A stretch of 64,000 nucleotides of DNA from contig NZ_AWZT01000029.1 in the NCBI RefSeq assembly GCF_000472525.1, positions 1 through 64,000 on the forward strand, read 5' to 3'. Position 1 is the stretch's first letter, and each line of letters starts with the position of its first letter. Under the pieces are notes generated by a model that did no database searches, had not been told where the DNA came from, and saw only the letters and a list, made by a program, of their open reading frames with translations. The DNA comes from Paraburkholderia dilworthii. GTDB lineage: Bacteria > Pseudomonadota > Gammaproteobacteria > Burkholderiales > Burkholderiaceae. Made by a program: the position numbers and the translations under genes. This document shows positions 52,335 through 61,376 of this stretch, piece by piece.

Positions 52335-53234
52335 ATGCCTATTTTTTCGGGTATCTGGGTTCCGCTCATCACGCCCTTCGCCGATGGCGCGGTGGATCAC
52401 ACCGCGTTGCGCGCGCTCGTGCGCCGCTATGCCGACGCGGGCATAGCCGGAATCATGGCGCTCGGCACGACAGGTGAACCCGCCGCGCTCGACGCCGCCG
52501 AACAGGACGCCGTGCTCGCAACGATCCTCGACGCGGCGCAAGGGGGCCGCGCGGATGCGAACGCAAGCGGTGATACCAGGCCGGCATTGCCTGTGGTCGT
52601 CGGCGTGCCCGGCAATAACACGCAGAGCATGCGCGAGCGCATCAAGCAACTGAATGCGCTGCCTATCGCCGGCGTGTTGATGGCCGCGCCCTATTACATC
52701 AGGCCGTCGCAGGCCGGCATCGTCGGTCACTTCATGGCGCTTGCCGATGCGAGCGAACAGCCCGTCGTGCTCTACGACATTCCATATCGAACCGGTGTGC
52801 GGCTGGAACTCGATACGCTCCTGACGCTTGCCGGCCATCCGCGGATCCAGGCGGTGAAGGACTGCGCGGGCTCGCTCGACACCACGCTCGCGCTGATCCG
52901 CGACGGCCGCTTGCACGTGCTTGCAGGCGAAGATGTGCAGATGTTCAACACGATGTGCCTCGGCGGCAGCGGAGCGATTGCGGCTTCCGCGCATGTGTGG
53001 CCGGAACGGTTCGTCGCACTGTATCGCGCGCTCGCGACAGGTGCGCTGGAAGAAGGGCGGCGCATCTTTCACGCGCTCGTGCCGCTGATCCACGCGTTGT
53101 TCGCCGAACCGAATCCGGCGCCGGTCAAAGCGCTGCTCGCCTCGCAAGGTCTGATACGCGACGAACTTCGCCTGCCGATGACGCGCGCGAGTGAAACGCT
53201 GGTCGAGCGTCTCGCCGCGTTGGCGCGGGCTTGA
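52335..53234 (+). CDS. dihydrodipicolinate synthase family aldolase
   Basis: A 299-residue TIM-barrel class I aldolase of the DapA/N-acetylneuraminate lyase family. It shows the GTTGEPAALDAAEQDAV motif, the catalytic Tyr in VVLYDIPYRTG and the Schiff-base Lys in IQAVKDCAGSL. Substrate may be pyruvate with an aldehyde, as in DapA, or a sugar acid; in this lone position without lysine genes it may be a catabolic aldolase. ATG with GAGGAAAG upstream. Confidence 0.9.
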   Translation: MPIFSGIWVPLITPFADGAVDHTALRALVRRYADAGIAGIMALGTTGEPAALDAAEQDAVLATILDAAQGGRADANASGDTRPALPVVVGVPGNNTQSMRERIKQLNALPIAGVLMAAPYYIRPSQAGIVGHFMALADASEQPVVLYDIPYRTGVRLELDTLLTLAGHPRIQAVKDCAGSLDTTLALIRDGRLHVLAGEDVQMFNTMCLGGSGAIAASAHVWPERFVALYRALATGALEEGRRIFHALVPLIHALFAEPNPAPVKALLASQGLIRDELRLPMTRASETLVERLAALARA

Positions 53235-53491
53235 ACGAAGCCGGCCGCTGCGAACGGCGTATTTGAGATGCTACTTCCGGCTGCAAGGCGATAATCGGCG
53301 CCCTTTATCGACTATCGCCGCCGGCATCTGTCCGGTTGATGCCGCATGCAGTCAGCCCAGTTCATCCGCTTCGTCCACTTTGTCCAGCTCGTCCGTTCAT
53401 TCAGGTTAGCTCGTTTCGTGTCCGCTTCGCCTACGCCGCTCGTGCGCGCTGCGCGGCGCAATGCGCGCATCTTGCGGCTGGGGACGCGCTG

Positions 53492-54460
53492 ATGTCGTCC
53501 GTGTTTCGCACAGGCGCTCAGCTCGCGAGCGGTTCCGTCGGCCTCGTCACGCGCCGCTTTGCGTTGACGCTCGCGGTCGGCGCCGCCATTGCAACGGCTG
53601 TGCTTGCGCTCCTCGCGGGTATCGCGATCGGCATGCACTGGTCCGCGAGCGATGCCTCCGGCATGCAGACCGCGAACCGCATCGAGCGCGATTATGCAAT
53701 CGATCAATTAGGTAAGCTGAACGCGTCGGTGGCGCAGATCGAGCCGCGCGTTGCGCGCCTCAGCGCGCAGGTCGGTGCATTGCGCGATTTCGAAGCGCGT
53801 CTGAATACACCGCGCTTAGCGCCAGGCGCGCCGGCTGTCGCGTCGCCCGCTTCGAGCGGCGATGCGGCGGCGACCGACAGCGAAGGCGAGGGCGGCCCTT
53901 TGTTGCCGCCACGGCGCTGTACCAAAGTGATGCGGCATCTGGGCGGGCGCGTCGACGCCACCGGCACCGGCGCGCAACTCGATTGCATCGCCGCCACGCT
54001 GGGCGCGCTCGAACAGCAGACCGCCGCGCACGCAATGGCCTATGCCGCGTTTCCCGGACGCATGCCTGCCGACGGCGCGCGTTCTGGTTCGCCGTTCGGC
54101 AACCGCGTCGATCCCTTCACGCATCGGCTGAGTTTTCACCCGGGCCTCGACCTGGTCGCGAAGACGGGAACGCCGATTCTGGCGGCGGCAGGCGGCCGCG
54201 TGGTGCTTGCAGGCGAGAAGACCGGCTATGGCAACGCGGTCGAAATAGATCACGGCAACGGACTTACGACGCGTTACGGCCACGCGTCGCGCGTCGTCGT
54301 GCATGTCGGCGATCTCGTGCTTCCGCGCCAATATATCGCCGACGTCGGATCCACCGGACGCTCGACCGGTCCGCATCTGCACTTCGAAGTGCTGGTCAAC
54401 GGCGCGCCCGTCGATCCCGCCGCCTATCTCGCGCTTTTTGCCCCCGCTTCTCATGGCTGA
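53492..54460 (+). CDS. M23 family metallopeptidase (peptidoglycan endopeptidase)
   Basis: A 322-residue membrane-anchored peptidase. A membrane helix (residues about 25-45, LTLAVGAAIATAVLALLAGI) is followed by a coiled-coil-like stretch (about 60-100), an Ala/Pro-rich linker, then a LytM domain with zinc ligands in HPGLDLVAKTG, GYGNAVEIDHGNG and HLHFEV. It cuts peptidoglycan cross-links. It overlaps the next gene and precedes a bactofilin gene; such pairing is known in cell-shape systems (bactofilin with M23 peptidases). ATG at 53492 with GGGGA upstream. Confidence 0.9.
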   Translation: MSSVFRTGAQLASGSVGLVTRRFALTLAVGAAIATAVLALLAGIAIGMHWSASDASGMQTANRIERDYAIDQLGKLNASVAQIEPRVARLSAQVGALRDFEARLNTPRLAPGAPAVASPASSGDAAATDSEGEGGPLLPPRRCTKVMRHLGGRVDATGTGAQLDCIAATLGALEQQTAAHAMAYAAFPGRMPADGARSGSPFGNRVDPFTHRLSFHPGLDLVAKTGTPILAAAGGRVVLAGEKTGYGNAVEIDHGNGLTTRYGHASRVVVHVGDLVLPRQYIADVGSTGRSTGPHLHFEVLVNGAPVDPAAYLALFAPASHG

Positions 54461-54863
54461 TCGGATTCTTTCTCGCGACGCGGTAGGTCTGACGCGTCGC
54501 GCTTACACACTCGTGCCGGTGCGCTCTCTGCGTTCTCGCATCGCCGCATGGGTGCTTGTCTGCGCACTGAGTGCGCTCGCCGGCGCGGCCGCTGTGGTCG
54601 TCGGCGAGGCGCGCCGCGCAGGTTTGCCGCTCGCGCAATGCCTCCCGGCGCCCGTCGATAAAAGCGCCGAGCAGAACGAGCTGGCTCGCGCGCGCCTTGC
54701 TTTGGCGCAGGAGTCGGCGGCGCGCGCGGCAGTGCAGAAAACGGCCAACAGCGCCGCTGCCGAGGTCGCGCGGCTTAACGACGAATTGCAGTTTTTGCGC
54801 GGGCAGAGCAAGACAGCGCCGCGCACGCAGACGCACGTGCAGACAGCCGCGCCGCACCGCTAG
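54453..54863 (+). CDS. small membrane protein with coiled coil
   Basis: A 136-residue protein: N-terminal basic region, one membrane helix (about 30-52, IAAWVLVCALSALAGAAAVVV), then a C-terminal coiled coil (about residues 70-115: NELARARLALAQESAARAA then EVARLNDELQFL). It overlaps the M23 peptidase gene by eight bases and precedes the bactofilin gene, so it is likely a scaffold or linker of the same system. No family is recognised. Confidence 0.7.
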   Translation: MADRILSRDAVGLTRRAYTLVPVRSLRSRIAAWVLVCALSALAGAAAVVVGEARRAGLPLAQCLPAPVDKSAEQNELARARLALAQESAARAAVQKTANSAAAEVARLNDELQFLRGQSKTAPRTQTHVQTAAPHR

Positions 54864-54918
54864 GCGCCTGCGCTGCATAGCCTGGTCCACACGTCACACC
54901 TACATTTCCGGAGTACTT

Positions 54919-55335
54919 ATGTTCAGCAAGAAAAAAGCGGCGGGCATCAAGCAAACGAAGCTCGCGACACTGATCGCGCACGACGTGCGGATCACCGGCA
55001 ATCTTCAGTTCACCGACGGCTTGCGCCTGGACGGCCATGTGAAGGGCAATGTCAGCGGCGAGCCCGACGCTCAGACGCTGCTCGTGCTGAGCGACCGGGG
55101 CTCGATCGAGGGCAATGTGCACGGTTACGACGTGATGATCAACGGCAAGATAGTCGGCGATGTGATTGCCGACCACTTCGTGGAGTTGCAGGGCAACGCG
55201 CATGTGACGGGCAACATCTACTATCAGCAATTGCGGATGGACTGCGGCGCATCGGTGGACGGCAAGCTCACGCGGCGCGACGGAGTTCAGGCGTCCACGC
55301 CGCTTACGTCGATGGTCGACGCCGGGCGCGACTGA
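54919..55335 (+). CDS. bactofilin cytoskeletal protein
   Basis: A 138-residue bactofilin (DUF583): short N-terminal basic tail (MFSKKKAAGIKQTKLATLIA), then a right-handed beta-helix with repeated G-rich turns (LRLDGHVKGNVSGEPDAQTL, GSIEGNVHGYDVMINGKIVG, GNAHVTGNIYYQQL), then a variable C-tail. Bactofilins polymerise without nucleotide at the membrane and localise cell-wall enzymes. ATG with CCGGAG upstream; third gene of the M23-membrane protein-bactofilin operon. Confidence 0.92.
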   Translation: MFSKKKAAGIKQTKLATLIAHDVRITGNLQFTDGLRLDGHVKGNVSGEPDAQTLLVLSDRGSIEGNVHGYDVMINGKIVGDVIADHFVELQGNAHVTGNIYYQQLRMDCGASVDGKLTRRDGVQASTPLTSMVDAGRD

Positions 55336-55343
55336 GCCTCATA

Positions 55344-56144
55344 TCACACTGGCAGCGACCGGCGTTGCGCCGGTCCGTCTTGACCGGGCGAGCCGCCGTA
55401 AGCCGCCGCGGCGCCCGCGCCGGCACGCATGTGCCGCGACGCGAGGAGCCGTGCGGCCGCGCTGCGATCGAGCGTTGCGAGCATATCGCGTTCGAGAATC
55501 AGCAGTTTGAACGCCAGCACGATCAACCCGCTTGCGAGCAGCACGTCGCCTGCGAACACCACTGCGTAAATCGCGGACGTGCTCTGCGGATTGCCGAGCA
55601 GCAGCGACAGATTCGCGCGGTGGAGCAGCACCAGCATCAGCGGCACGATCGCCCCGAGCGTGACGATGCCGGCGCCTATCGCGACGATGGTGCGCGCAAG
55701 CCCGAGATGCGGACGGCGTCGGCGGCATACCTCGTAGAGCGTGGCCGCGCGATACGGCGCGAAGAACAGCGCGAGGAGAACGGCGCGCGGCAGCATGGGC
55801 AGATTCAATAGCAGTGCGCCGCCATACAACGCGCAGAACGCGCATGTAACGGCGAGCCCCGTGCGCCACGACGCCGGCACACCGAACAGTTCGCGCGTGC
55901 CGGCCCAGATCAGAATGCGGCTTTGCAGAGCGAGCGTCGCGGTCGCGAAGAGAAGCAGATCGGTGGGCCACGTCAGGTGCAATGCGAAGCATGCGGAGGC
56001 CGCCGCAAGCAGATAAAAGGCGGCCGCCCAGAAGCGGAATGCGCTCACTTGCGCGAACATTCGACGAAGCGCGGTAGCGACCAGCGCGCAGCACAGAAAT
56101 GTAACCAACGACAACGAAGCAAACGTCGCTACATCGAATTTCAT
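55344..56144 (-). CDS. membrane sensor-like protein without output domain
   Basis: A 266-residue integral membrane protein with about seven hydrophobic helices across residues 5-220 (FASLSLVTFLCCALVATAL, FWAAAFYLLAAASACFALHL, ASGLIVLAFKLL). The layout is typical of the membrane part of Burkholderiales diguanylate cyclases, which normally continue into GGDEF after the last helix. Here it stops after about 45 polar residues. The ATG at 56144 has GGAG upstream. It is next to a GGDEF-EAL gene and convergent with the bactofilin gene; it may be a sensor relic or a stand-alone membrane protein. Confidence 0.7.
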   Translation of the reverse strand: MKFDVATFASLSLVTFLCCALVATALRRMFAQVSAFRFWAAAFYLLAAASACFALHLTWPTDLLLFATATLALQSRILIWAGTRELFGVPASWRTGLAVTCAFCALYGGALLLNLPMLPRAVLLALFFAPYRAATLYEVCRRRRPHLGLARTIVAIGAGIVTLGAIVPLMLVLLHRANLSLLLGNPQSTSAIYAVVFAGDVLLASGLIVLAFKLLILERDMLATLDRSAAARLLASRHMRAGAGAAAAYGGSPGQDGPAQRRSLPV

Positions 56145-56283
56145 GAAGTCTCCAGCACCTGTGCGACTTTTATTGTTTATGTGGAATCGGACAATTGAAG
56201 GACAACGTTTGCGCGACGAGGCGCGACGAGGATGCGAAGAAGCGCCGCGCGCCGTCATAACGCGAGCGGCATGCGTATGAAGA

Positions 56284-58362
56284 TCAGCAGGCGTCGGCGC
56301 TCACCGCTTCCCCTCTCAGCAAATCGCCGAAGTCGTCAGCGGTGAGCGGCTTGCCGAGCAGGAAGCCTTGCATCTCGTCGCACCGCATCGCCTTGAGCAT
56401 GTTCAGTTGCGATTCGGTTTCGACGCCCTCCGCCACCACATCCATTTCCAGCGAATGCGCGAGCGCGATGATCGCCGAAACGATCGCGCTGCCTTCGGCG
56501 CCATGCGCGTCGAGACCGTTGGTGAAAAAGCGGTCGATCTTCAGTTGCTTCACGCGAAAGCGTTGCAAATAGGCGAGGCTGGAATAGCCCGTGCCGAAAT
56601 CGTCGATTGCGATTTCGAAGCCGCTTGCCTGGAATTCGCGAAGCATTTCGATCGTCCGCGGCGCGTCATGCATAACCACCGTTTCGGTGATTTCGAACAT
56701 GATCTGTTCGCACCTGACGCCTTCTGCCTTCACGATATCGAGCATGGTCGGCACGAGGTCGGCCTGCAATAGCTGGCGCGGCGACAGATTGATTGCCACC
56801 TTGACCGGCGGCAGGCCTTGCGCGGCCCAGCGGCGAATTTGCAGGCATGCCTCGCGCAACACCCAATAGCCGATCTGCACGATCTGGCCGGAGCGCTCGG
56901 CGATCGGAATGAATTCGAGCGGCGCAAGCGTGCCCAACTGCGGATGATGCAAACGGATCAGCGCTTCAGCACCCGCAAGCGACTCGCTCTTGCCGTCGAA
57001 CTTAGGCTGGAAGTGCAGCGTGAAATGACGCTCGGCCAACGCCTCGCGCAACGCATTCTGAATCTGCAGCGTGCGCATCGCGGCTTCGTTCATGCGCTGC
57101 TCGAAGAAACGATAGGTGCTGCGGCCGGCGCGCTTTGCTTCGTACATCGCAGCGTCCGCGTGTTTTAGCAGCGTGTCGACCGTGTCGCCGTCCTCGGGGA
57201 ACAACGCAATGCCGATGCTCGGCATCACCTGAAGCGGTTGCGAATCGGCCCACGTGTCGCGCCGCATGCGCTCGAGCACGCCTTCTGCGAGCGCGGCGGC
57301 GTCGTTGCGCGAAGCGAGGTTCTCGGACAGCACCACGAACTCGTCGCCGCCCAGGCGCGCCACGGTGTCGCCCGCGCGCACGCAGATCAACAGGCGTTGC
57401 GCGAACGCGGACAGCACCTGATCGCCGGCCGAGTGGCCGAGCGAATCGTTGATGGTCTTGAAACCGTCGAGATCCATGAAGAGGATCGCGAAGAGCGACC
57501 GTTGCCGGCGCGCGGAATGAATCGCTCTTTCGATGCGTTCGGTCAGCGTGGCGCGGTTCGGTAATCCGGTGAGCGTGTCGAGCGTGGCAAGGCGCACGAT
57601 CTGCCCGTTCAGCCTGGATACCGCGCCGACGAGGAAACTGGTGCGTGCATCGAAACGCGACAGCAGCAGCGTGACGATCAGAATCGCAAACGTGAACAGG
57701 ATCACGGAGGTGGCGAGCCATGCGGCGTTCACGCCTGCCGCCGCACCGCAGATCGCGCCGGGCGCGAATTCGGCGGCGGCCATGCCGGCGTAATGCATGC
57801 CGCTGATCGCAACGCCCATCACCAGCGCAGCGCCGAAGCGCTTGCGCGCCACGTGTCGTTCGTCGTCGTTACTGAGTGCGTGGGCCATCCACAGCGCGGC
57901 CGTGGAAGCACCCACCGCAATCGTGAGCGAAGCAGCGAACCACGCCGGCTGATAGGCGATGGCGGGCGACATGCGCAACGCGGCCATCCCGCTGTAATGC
58001 ATGCCGGCGATGCCCGCGCCCATAAACGCGCCGCCTGCCAGCAGGCGCGTGGCCGTGAGCCGTGCCTGAGTGGTCAGGCAGAGCGCGAGATACGACGCGC
58101 CGATTGCGAGCCCGAGCGAATAGGCCGTGTCCGCGAAATCGTAGCCGAGCGGAACCGGCAGCGAAAACGCGAGCATGGCCACGAAGTGCATCGACCAGAT
58201 GCCGACGCCGAGCGCCGCGGCGCCGCCCATACGCCAGACGTGCCGCAACCGCGGCGACGCCAGCACGAAGATGCGGCCGGTCAGATCGAGTGCCGTATAC
58301 GAGGCGAGCGTCGCCACGACAAACGACATCGCCACCAGCCAGGGGTTGTATGAGTTCTGCAT
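56284..58362 (-). CDS. MHYT-GGDEF-EAL cyclic di-GMP protein
   Basis: A 692-residue protein. The N-terminal seven-helix MHYT sensor has three MHYT-like motifs (MHFVAMLAF, MHYSGMAAL, MHYAGMAAA), thought to bind copper or gases. GGDEF (about 270-420) has ARLGGDEFVV and an intact RxxD site (RAGD). EAL (about 440-690) has GAEALIRL, DDFGTGYSSL and AEGVETES, so both domains look complete. The protein may synthesise or break down cyclic di-GMP. It starts at 58362. Confidence 0.93.
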   Translation of the reverse strand: MQNSYNPWLVAMSFVVATLASYTALDLTGRIFVLASPRLRHVWRMGGAAALGVGIWSMHFVAMLAFSLPVPLGYDFADTAYSLGLAIGASYLALCLTTQARLTATRLLAGGAFMGAGIAGMHYSGMAALRMSPAIAYQPAWFAASLTIAVGASTAALWMAHALSNDDERHVARKRFGAALVMGVAISGMHYAGMAAAEFAPGAICGAAAGVNAAWLATSVILFTFAILIVTLLLSRFDARTSFLVGAVSRLNGQIVRLATLDTLTGLPNRATLTERIERAIHSARRQRSLFAILFMDLDGFKTINDSLGHSAGDQVLSAFAQRLLICVRAGDTVARLGGDEFVVLSENLASRNDAAALAEGVLERMRRDTWADSQPLQVMPSIGIALFPEDGDTVDTLLKHADAAMYEAKRAGRSTYRFFEQRMNEAAMRTLQIQNALREALAERHFTLHFQPKFDGKSESLAGAEALIRLHHPQLGTLAPLEFIPIAERSGQIVQIGYWVLREACLQIRRWAAQGLPPVKVAINLSPRQLLQADLVPTMLDIVKAEGVRCEQIMFEITETVVMHDAPRTIEMLREFQASGFEIAIDDFGTGYSSLAYLQRFRVKQLKIDRFFTNGLDAHGAEGSAIVSAIIALAHSLEMDVVAEGVETESQLNMLKAMRCDEMQGFLLGKPLTADDFGDLLRGEAVSADAC

Positions 58363-58507
58363 ATCAAGTCCAACCGCGAGGGAGAAGCGGCTGAACTTGT
58401 TATCGACACTTCAGGACGTTTATTTAATTCATTTTCAATATGTTAGCGATCGTCCTGCCGCAGTGGCCGGGCTCGGGCGAAAATCGGCGAGCCCGGCACG
58501 CGGCGCG

Positions 58508-60727
58508 TCAGACGGCCTTTTCAGAGGCCGGGAACGGCAAACTGTGAAGCCGTTTGCCCGTCGCGGCAAAAATCGCATTGGCGACCGCCGGCCCGACTGG
58601 CGCGACACCCGGTTCGCCGACGCCCGTCGGCGCTTCGCCCGATTGCACGATATGCACCTCGACCTTCGGCATCTCGGCAATTCGCAGCACCTGGTAGCCG
58701 TCGAAATTGTTTTGCTCGACCTTGCCGTCCTTCAGCGTGATGGCGCTGTGCAACGCCGCGCCGAGGCCAAAACCGATCCCGCCTTCCATCTGCGCAGCGA
58801 TGACGTCCGGATTGATCGGCGTGCCGCAATCCACCGCACAGACGACGCGCTCCACTTTCACGTTGCCGTCTTTATCGACGGACACTTCAGCGACTTGCGC
58901 GACGAACGTCTTGAACGCCTCGGCGACGGCGATGCCGCGTCCGCGGCCTTTCGGCAACGGTTTGGCCGGGTCCCAGCCCGCTTTCTGCGCGGCCAGTTCG
59001 AGCACGGCGCGCATGCGCGGTTCGTGCGCGAGCAGATCGCGGCGGAAAACGAACGGGTCCTTGCCCGCAGCGTGCGCGGCCTCGTCGATGAACGCTTCGA
59101 CCGCGAATGCCGTGTGCGAGCTGCCGACCACGCGCCACCACAACACCGGCACACCGGTCTGCGTAGTCGTCAGTTCGACCGAGATGTTCGGAATCGCGTA
59201 GGCCACGTTCGCGGCGCCCTCGACCGAGGTCGCGTCAATACCGTTTTTCACCATGACGCTCGCGAACGGTGTGCCGGCGAGGATCGACTGGCCGACAATC
59301 CGATGCCGCCAGCCGACGAGCTTGCCGTCCGCCGTCAGGCCCGCGTCAAGCTTGTGGAAGTACATCGGCCGGTAAAAGCCGCCGTGGATGTCGTCCTCGC
59401 GAGTCCACTGCAGCTTGACCGGCGTGCCGTTCGCGCCCAGCGCGCGGGCGATCGACACGGCCTCGACGATATAGTCCGAGCGCGCGTTCGCACGCCGTCC
59501 GAAGCTGCCGCCCGCATACAGCGTGTGAATCTTCACCTGCTGCGGATCGAGCCCGGCCGTGCGCGCGGCATTGGCCTGGTCGACCGTCTGGAACTGGTCG
59601 CCGGCCCAGATTTCGCAGCTGTCGGCAGTGAGCTTGACGACCGCGTCGAGCGGCTCCATTGGCGCGTGAGCGAGATAGGGGAATGCGTAGGCGGCGGAGA
59701 TTTTCTTCGCCGCGCCCGCGAGCGCCTGTTCCGCATTGCCGTCCTTGCGGGCCGATGCGCCGGGCCGCTCGGCGAGCTGCCGGTACTCGGCCATGATCGC
59801 GTCCGAGCTGCGCTTTTCCGCTTTCGAATCGTCCCATTCGACCTTCAGCGCATCGCGGCCCTGTTTCGCCGCCCAGAAGCCCTTCGCGACCACCGCGACG
59901 CCGCCCGGCACCTGCACGACCGAGACGACGCCCGGCACGGCTTTCGCAGCAGACGCATCGAACGACTTGACCGTCGCACCGAAGAGCGGCGGACGTTGCA
60001 GCAGCGCGACCAGCATGCCGGGAAACGTGACGTCGAGCGTGAACTGCGCGGTGCCGTCGGTTTTCGGCGGCACGTCGACGCGTGGCAACTGATGGCCGAT
60101 CAAACGGAAGTCCTTCGGCGATTTGAGCGCGACCTTCTCCGGCACCGGTAAGCGTGACGCGGCCGATGCGAGCGAGCCGTAGGTCGCGCTGCGGTTCGTG
60201 GCCGCGTGGTGCACGCTGCCGTCGCGCGTCACGAGTTCCGTTGCGGGCACCTGCCACTGCGCGGCAGCGGCCGAGACCAGCATTGCACGCGCTTTCGCGC
60301 CGGCTTCGCGCAGTTGCATCCACGAGTTGGCCATTGCCGAGCTGCCGCCTGTGCCCTGCATTGTGCCGAACGCGAGGTTCGCGTAGCGCTTCGCGTCGGC
60401 GGGCGCGCTTTCGACGCGTATGTTCTGCCAGTTCGCGTCCAGTTCTTCGGCGACGATCGTCGCAATTCCGGTGTACGCGCCCTGGCCCATCTCGACGTGC
60501 TTCGCGATGACGGTCACGCTGTTGTCCGGCGCGACACGCAAGAACGCATTCGGTGCGAACGTCGCATCAGGCAGCGTGGCGGCGAGCGCGCGGCGGCCCA
60601 TGCCCGCCCACTCGAAGCCGATGGTGAGGCCGATATTCGCGCCGACTGCCGCGACGGCGCCGGCTGCCTTCAGGAAGCGCCGGCGCGACGGGCGTACTGC
60701 GTCGGTGAATTCAGATCCGGTCGTCAT
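58508..60727 (-). CDS. molybdopterin-binding large subunit, isoquinoline 1-oxidoreductase-type
   Basis: A 739-residue xanthine dehydrogenase-family catalytic subunit of the IorB/aldehyde oxidoreductase group. A twin-arginine signal (SRRRFLKAAGAVAAVGANIG) predicts export to the periplasm. Molybdopterin-site segments are FGTMQGTGGSSAMANSW and HAPMEPLDAVVKL, and the catalytic Glu is in PTGVGEPGVAPVG near the C-terminus. The small subunit gene ends two bases before its start. No cytochrome c subunit gene or XdhC chaperone gene is adjacent. Confidence 0.9.
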   Translation of the reverse strand: MTTGSEFTDAVRPSRRRFLKAAGAVAAVGANIGLTIGFEWAGMGRRALAATLPDATFAPNAFLRVAPDNSVTVIAKHVEMGQGAYTGIATIVAEELDANWQNIRVESAPADAKRYANLAFGTMQGTGGSSAMANSWMQLREAGAKARAMLVSAAAAQWQVPATELVTRDGSVHHAATNRSATYGSLASAASRLPVPEKVALKSPKDFRLIGHQLPRVDVPPKTDGTAQFTLDVTFPGMLVALLQRPPLFGATVKSFDASAAKAVPGVVSVVQVPGGVAVVAKGFWAAKQGRDALKVEWDDSKAEKRSSDAIMAEYRQLAERPGASARKDGNAEQALAGAAKKISAAYAFPYLAHAPMEPLDAVVKLTADSCEIWAGDQFQTVDQANAARTAGLDPQQVKIHTLYAGGSFGRRANARSDYIVEAVSIARALGANGTPVKLQWTREDDIHGGFYRPMYFHKLDAGLTADGKLVGWRHRIVGQSILAGTPFASVMVKNGIDATSVEGAANVAYAIPNISVELTTTQTGVPVLWWRVVGSSHTAFAVEAFIDEAAHAAGKDPFVFRRDLLAHEPRMRAVLELAAQKAGWDPAKPLPKGRGRGIAVAEAFKTFVAQVAEVSVDKDGNVKVERVVCAVDCGTPINPDVIAAQMEGGIGFGLGAALHSAITLKDGKVEQNNFDGYQVLRIAEMPKVEVHIVQSGEAPTGVGEPGVAPVGPAVANAIFAATGKRLHSLPFPASEKAV

Positions 60728-60729
60728 GG

Positions 60730-61191
60730 TCAGGCCTTCAAAGTGGCAGCGGCTTCATGGATGGCCGCGCGTATGCGGGTGTAGGTTGCGCAGCGGCACA
60801 GATTGCCGTTCATCGCGGCGTCGATATCGGCGTCGGTCGGCGCGGCATTGTGTTCGAGCAAGGCTGTCGCGGACATGATCTGTCCAGACTGACAGTATCC
60901 GCACTGCGGCACTTGCAGCTTGACCCATGCGGCCTGAACGGCTTTCGCGGGCCGGCTTTCAATACCTTCGATAGTCGTGATGCGTTTGCCCGCGACAGCG
61001 GCGAGCGGCAGCACGCACGAACGCGTGGCCTCGCCTTCCAGATGAACCGTGCAGGCGCCGCATTGCGCCATGCCGCAGCCGAACTTCGTGCCGTGCAGAC
61101 CCGCGTTCTCGCGAATCGCCCAGAGGAGCGGTGTAGTGGGATCGGCGTCGAGCGTGACGTTCTTGCCGTTCAGGACAAACGATGTGGACAT
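60730..61191 (-). CDS. [2Fe-2S] small subunit, isoquinoline 1-oxidoreductase-type
   Basis: A 153-residue ferredoxin-like subunit with the plant-type [2Fe-2S] cluster motif (GCGMAQCGACTVHL, later C in TRSCVLPL) and the second cluster (QCGYCQSGQ, LCRCATYT). It passes electrons from the molybdenum subunit encoded immediately downstream. ATG at 61191 with AGAGG upstream; the frame to 61371 is not needed. Operon with the large subunit; divergent AraC regulator. Confidence 0.92.
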   Translation of the reverse strand: MSTSFVLNGKNVTLDADPTTPLLWAIRENAGLHGTKFGCGMAQCGACTVHLEGEATRSCVLPLAAVAGKRITTIEGIESRPAKAVQAAWVKLQVPQCGYCQSGQIMSATALLEHNAAPTDADIDAAMNGNLCRCATYTRIRAAIHEAAATLKA

Positions 61192-61271
61192 GGAACCTCT
61201 CCGTGGGGAAAGCCCGAACTTGGCGCCGGGTGTACGCGGCAGTGTGACCGACCGCTTGCCGCCGTGCTTAC

Positions 61272-61305
61272 ACAATCCTGCAAAAATATTGAACAATGCT
61301 GCAAA
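61272..61305. promoter_or_regulatory. two direct-repeat AraC-type sites
   Basis: ACAATCCTGCAAA (61272-61284) and ACAATGCTGCAAA (61293-61305), 12 of 13 bases identical and exactly 21 bases apart, between the divergent AraC and molybdenum hydroxylase genes. Two same-face direct repeats are the usual AraC-family arrangement. Confidence 0.55.
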
Positions 61306-61376
61306 TCGAGCGGGCCGGCCGTGGCGGTGCGGCAGCGCCTGGGTATGCTCGCTTCCGTCAACGGAGTTCACTGCAC

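Noticed and set aside
57002..57721. Large Arg/His-rich frame on the same strand as the MHYT-GGDEF-EAL gene.
   Set aside because: Shadow frame from codon bias; composition is not protein-like and the MHYT gene explains the region.
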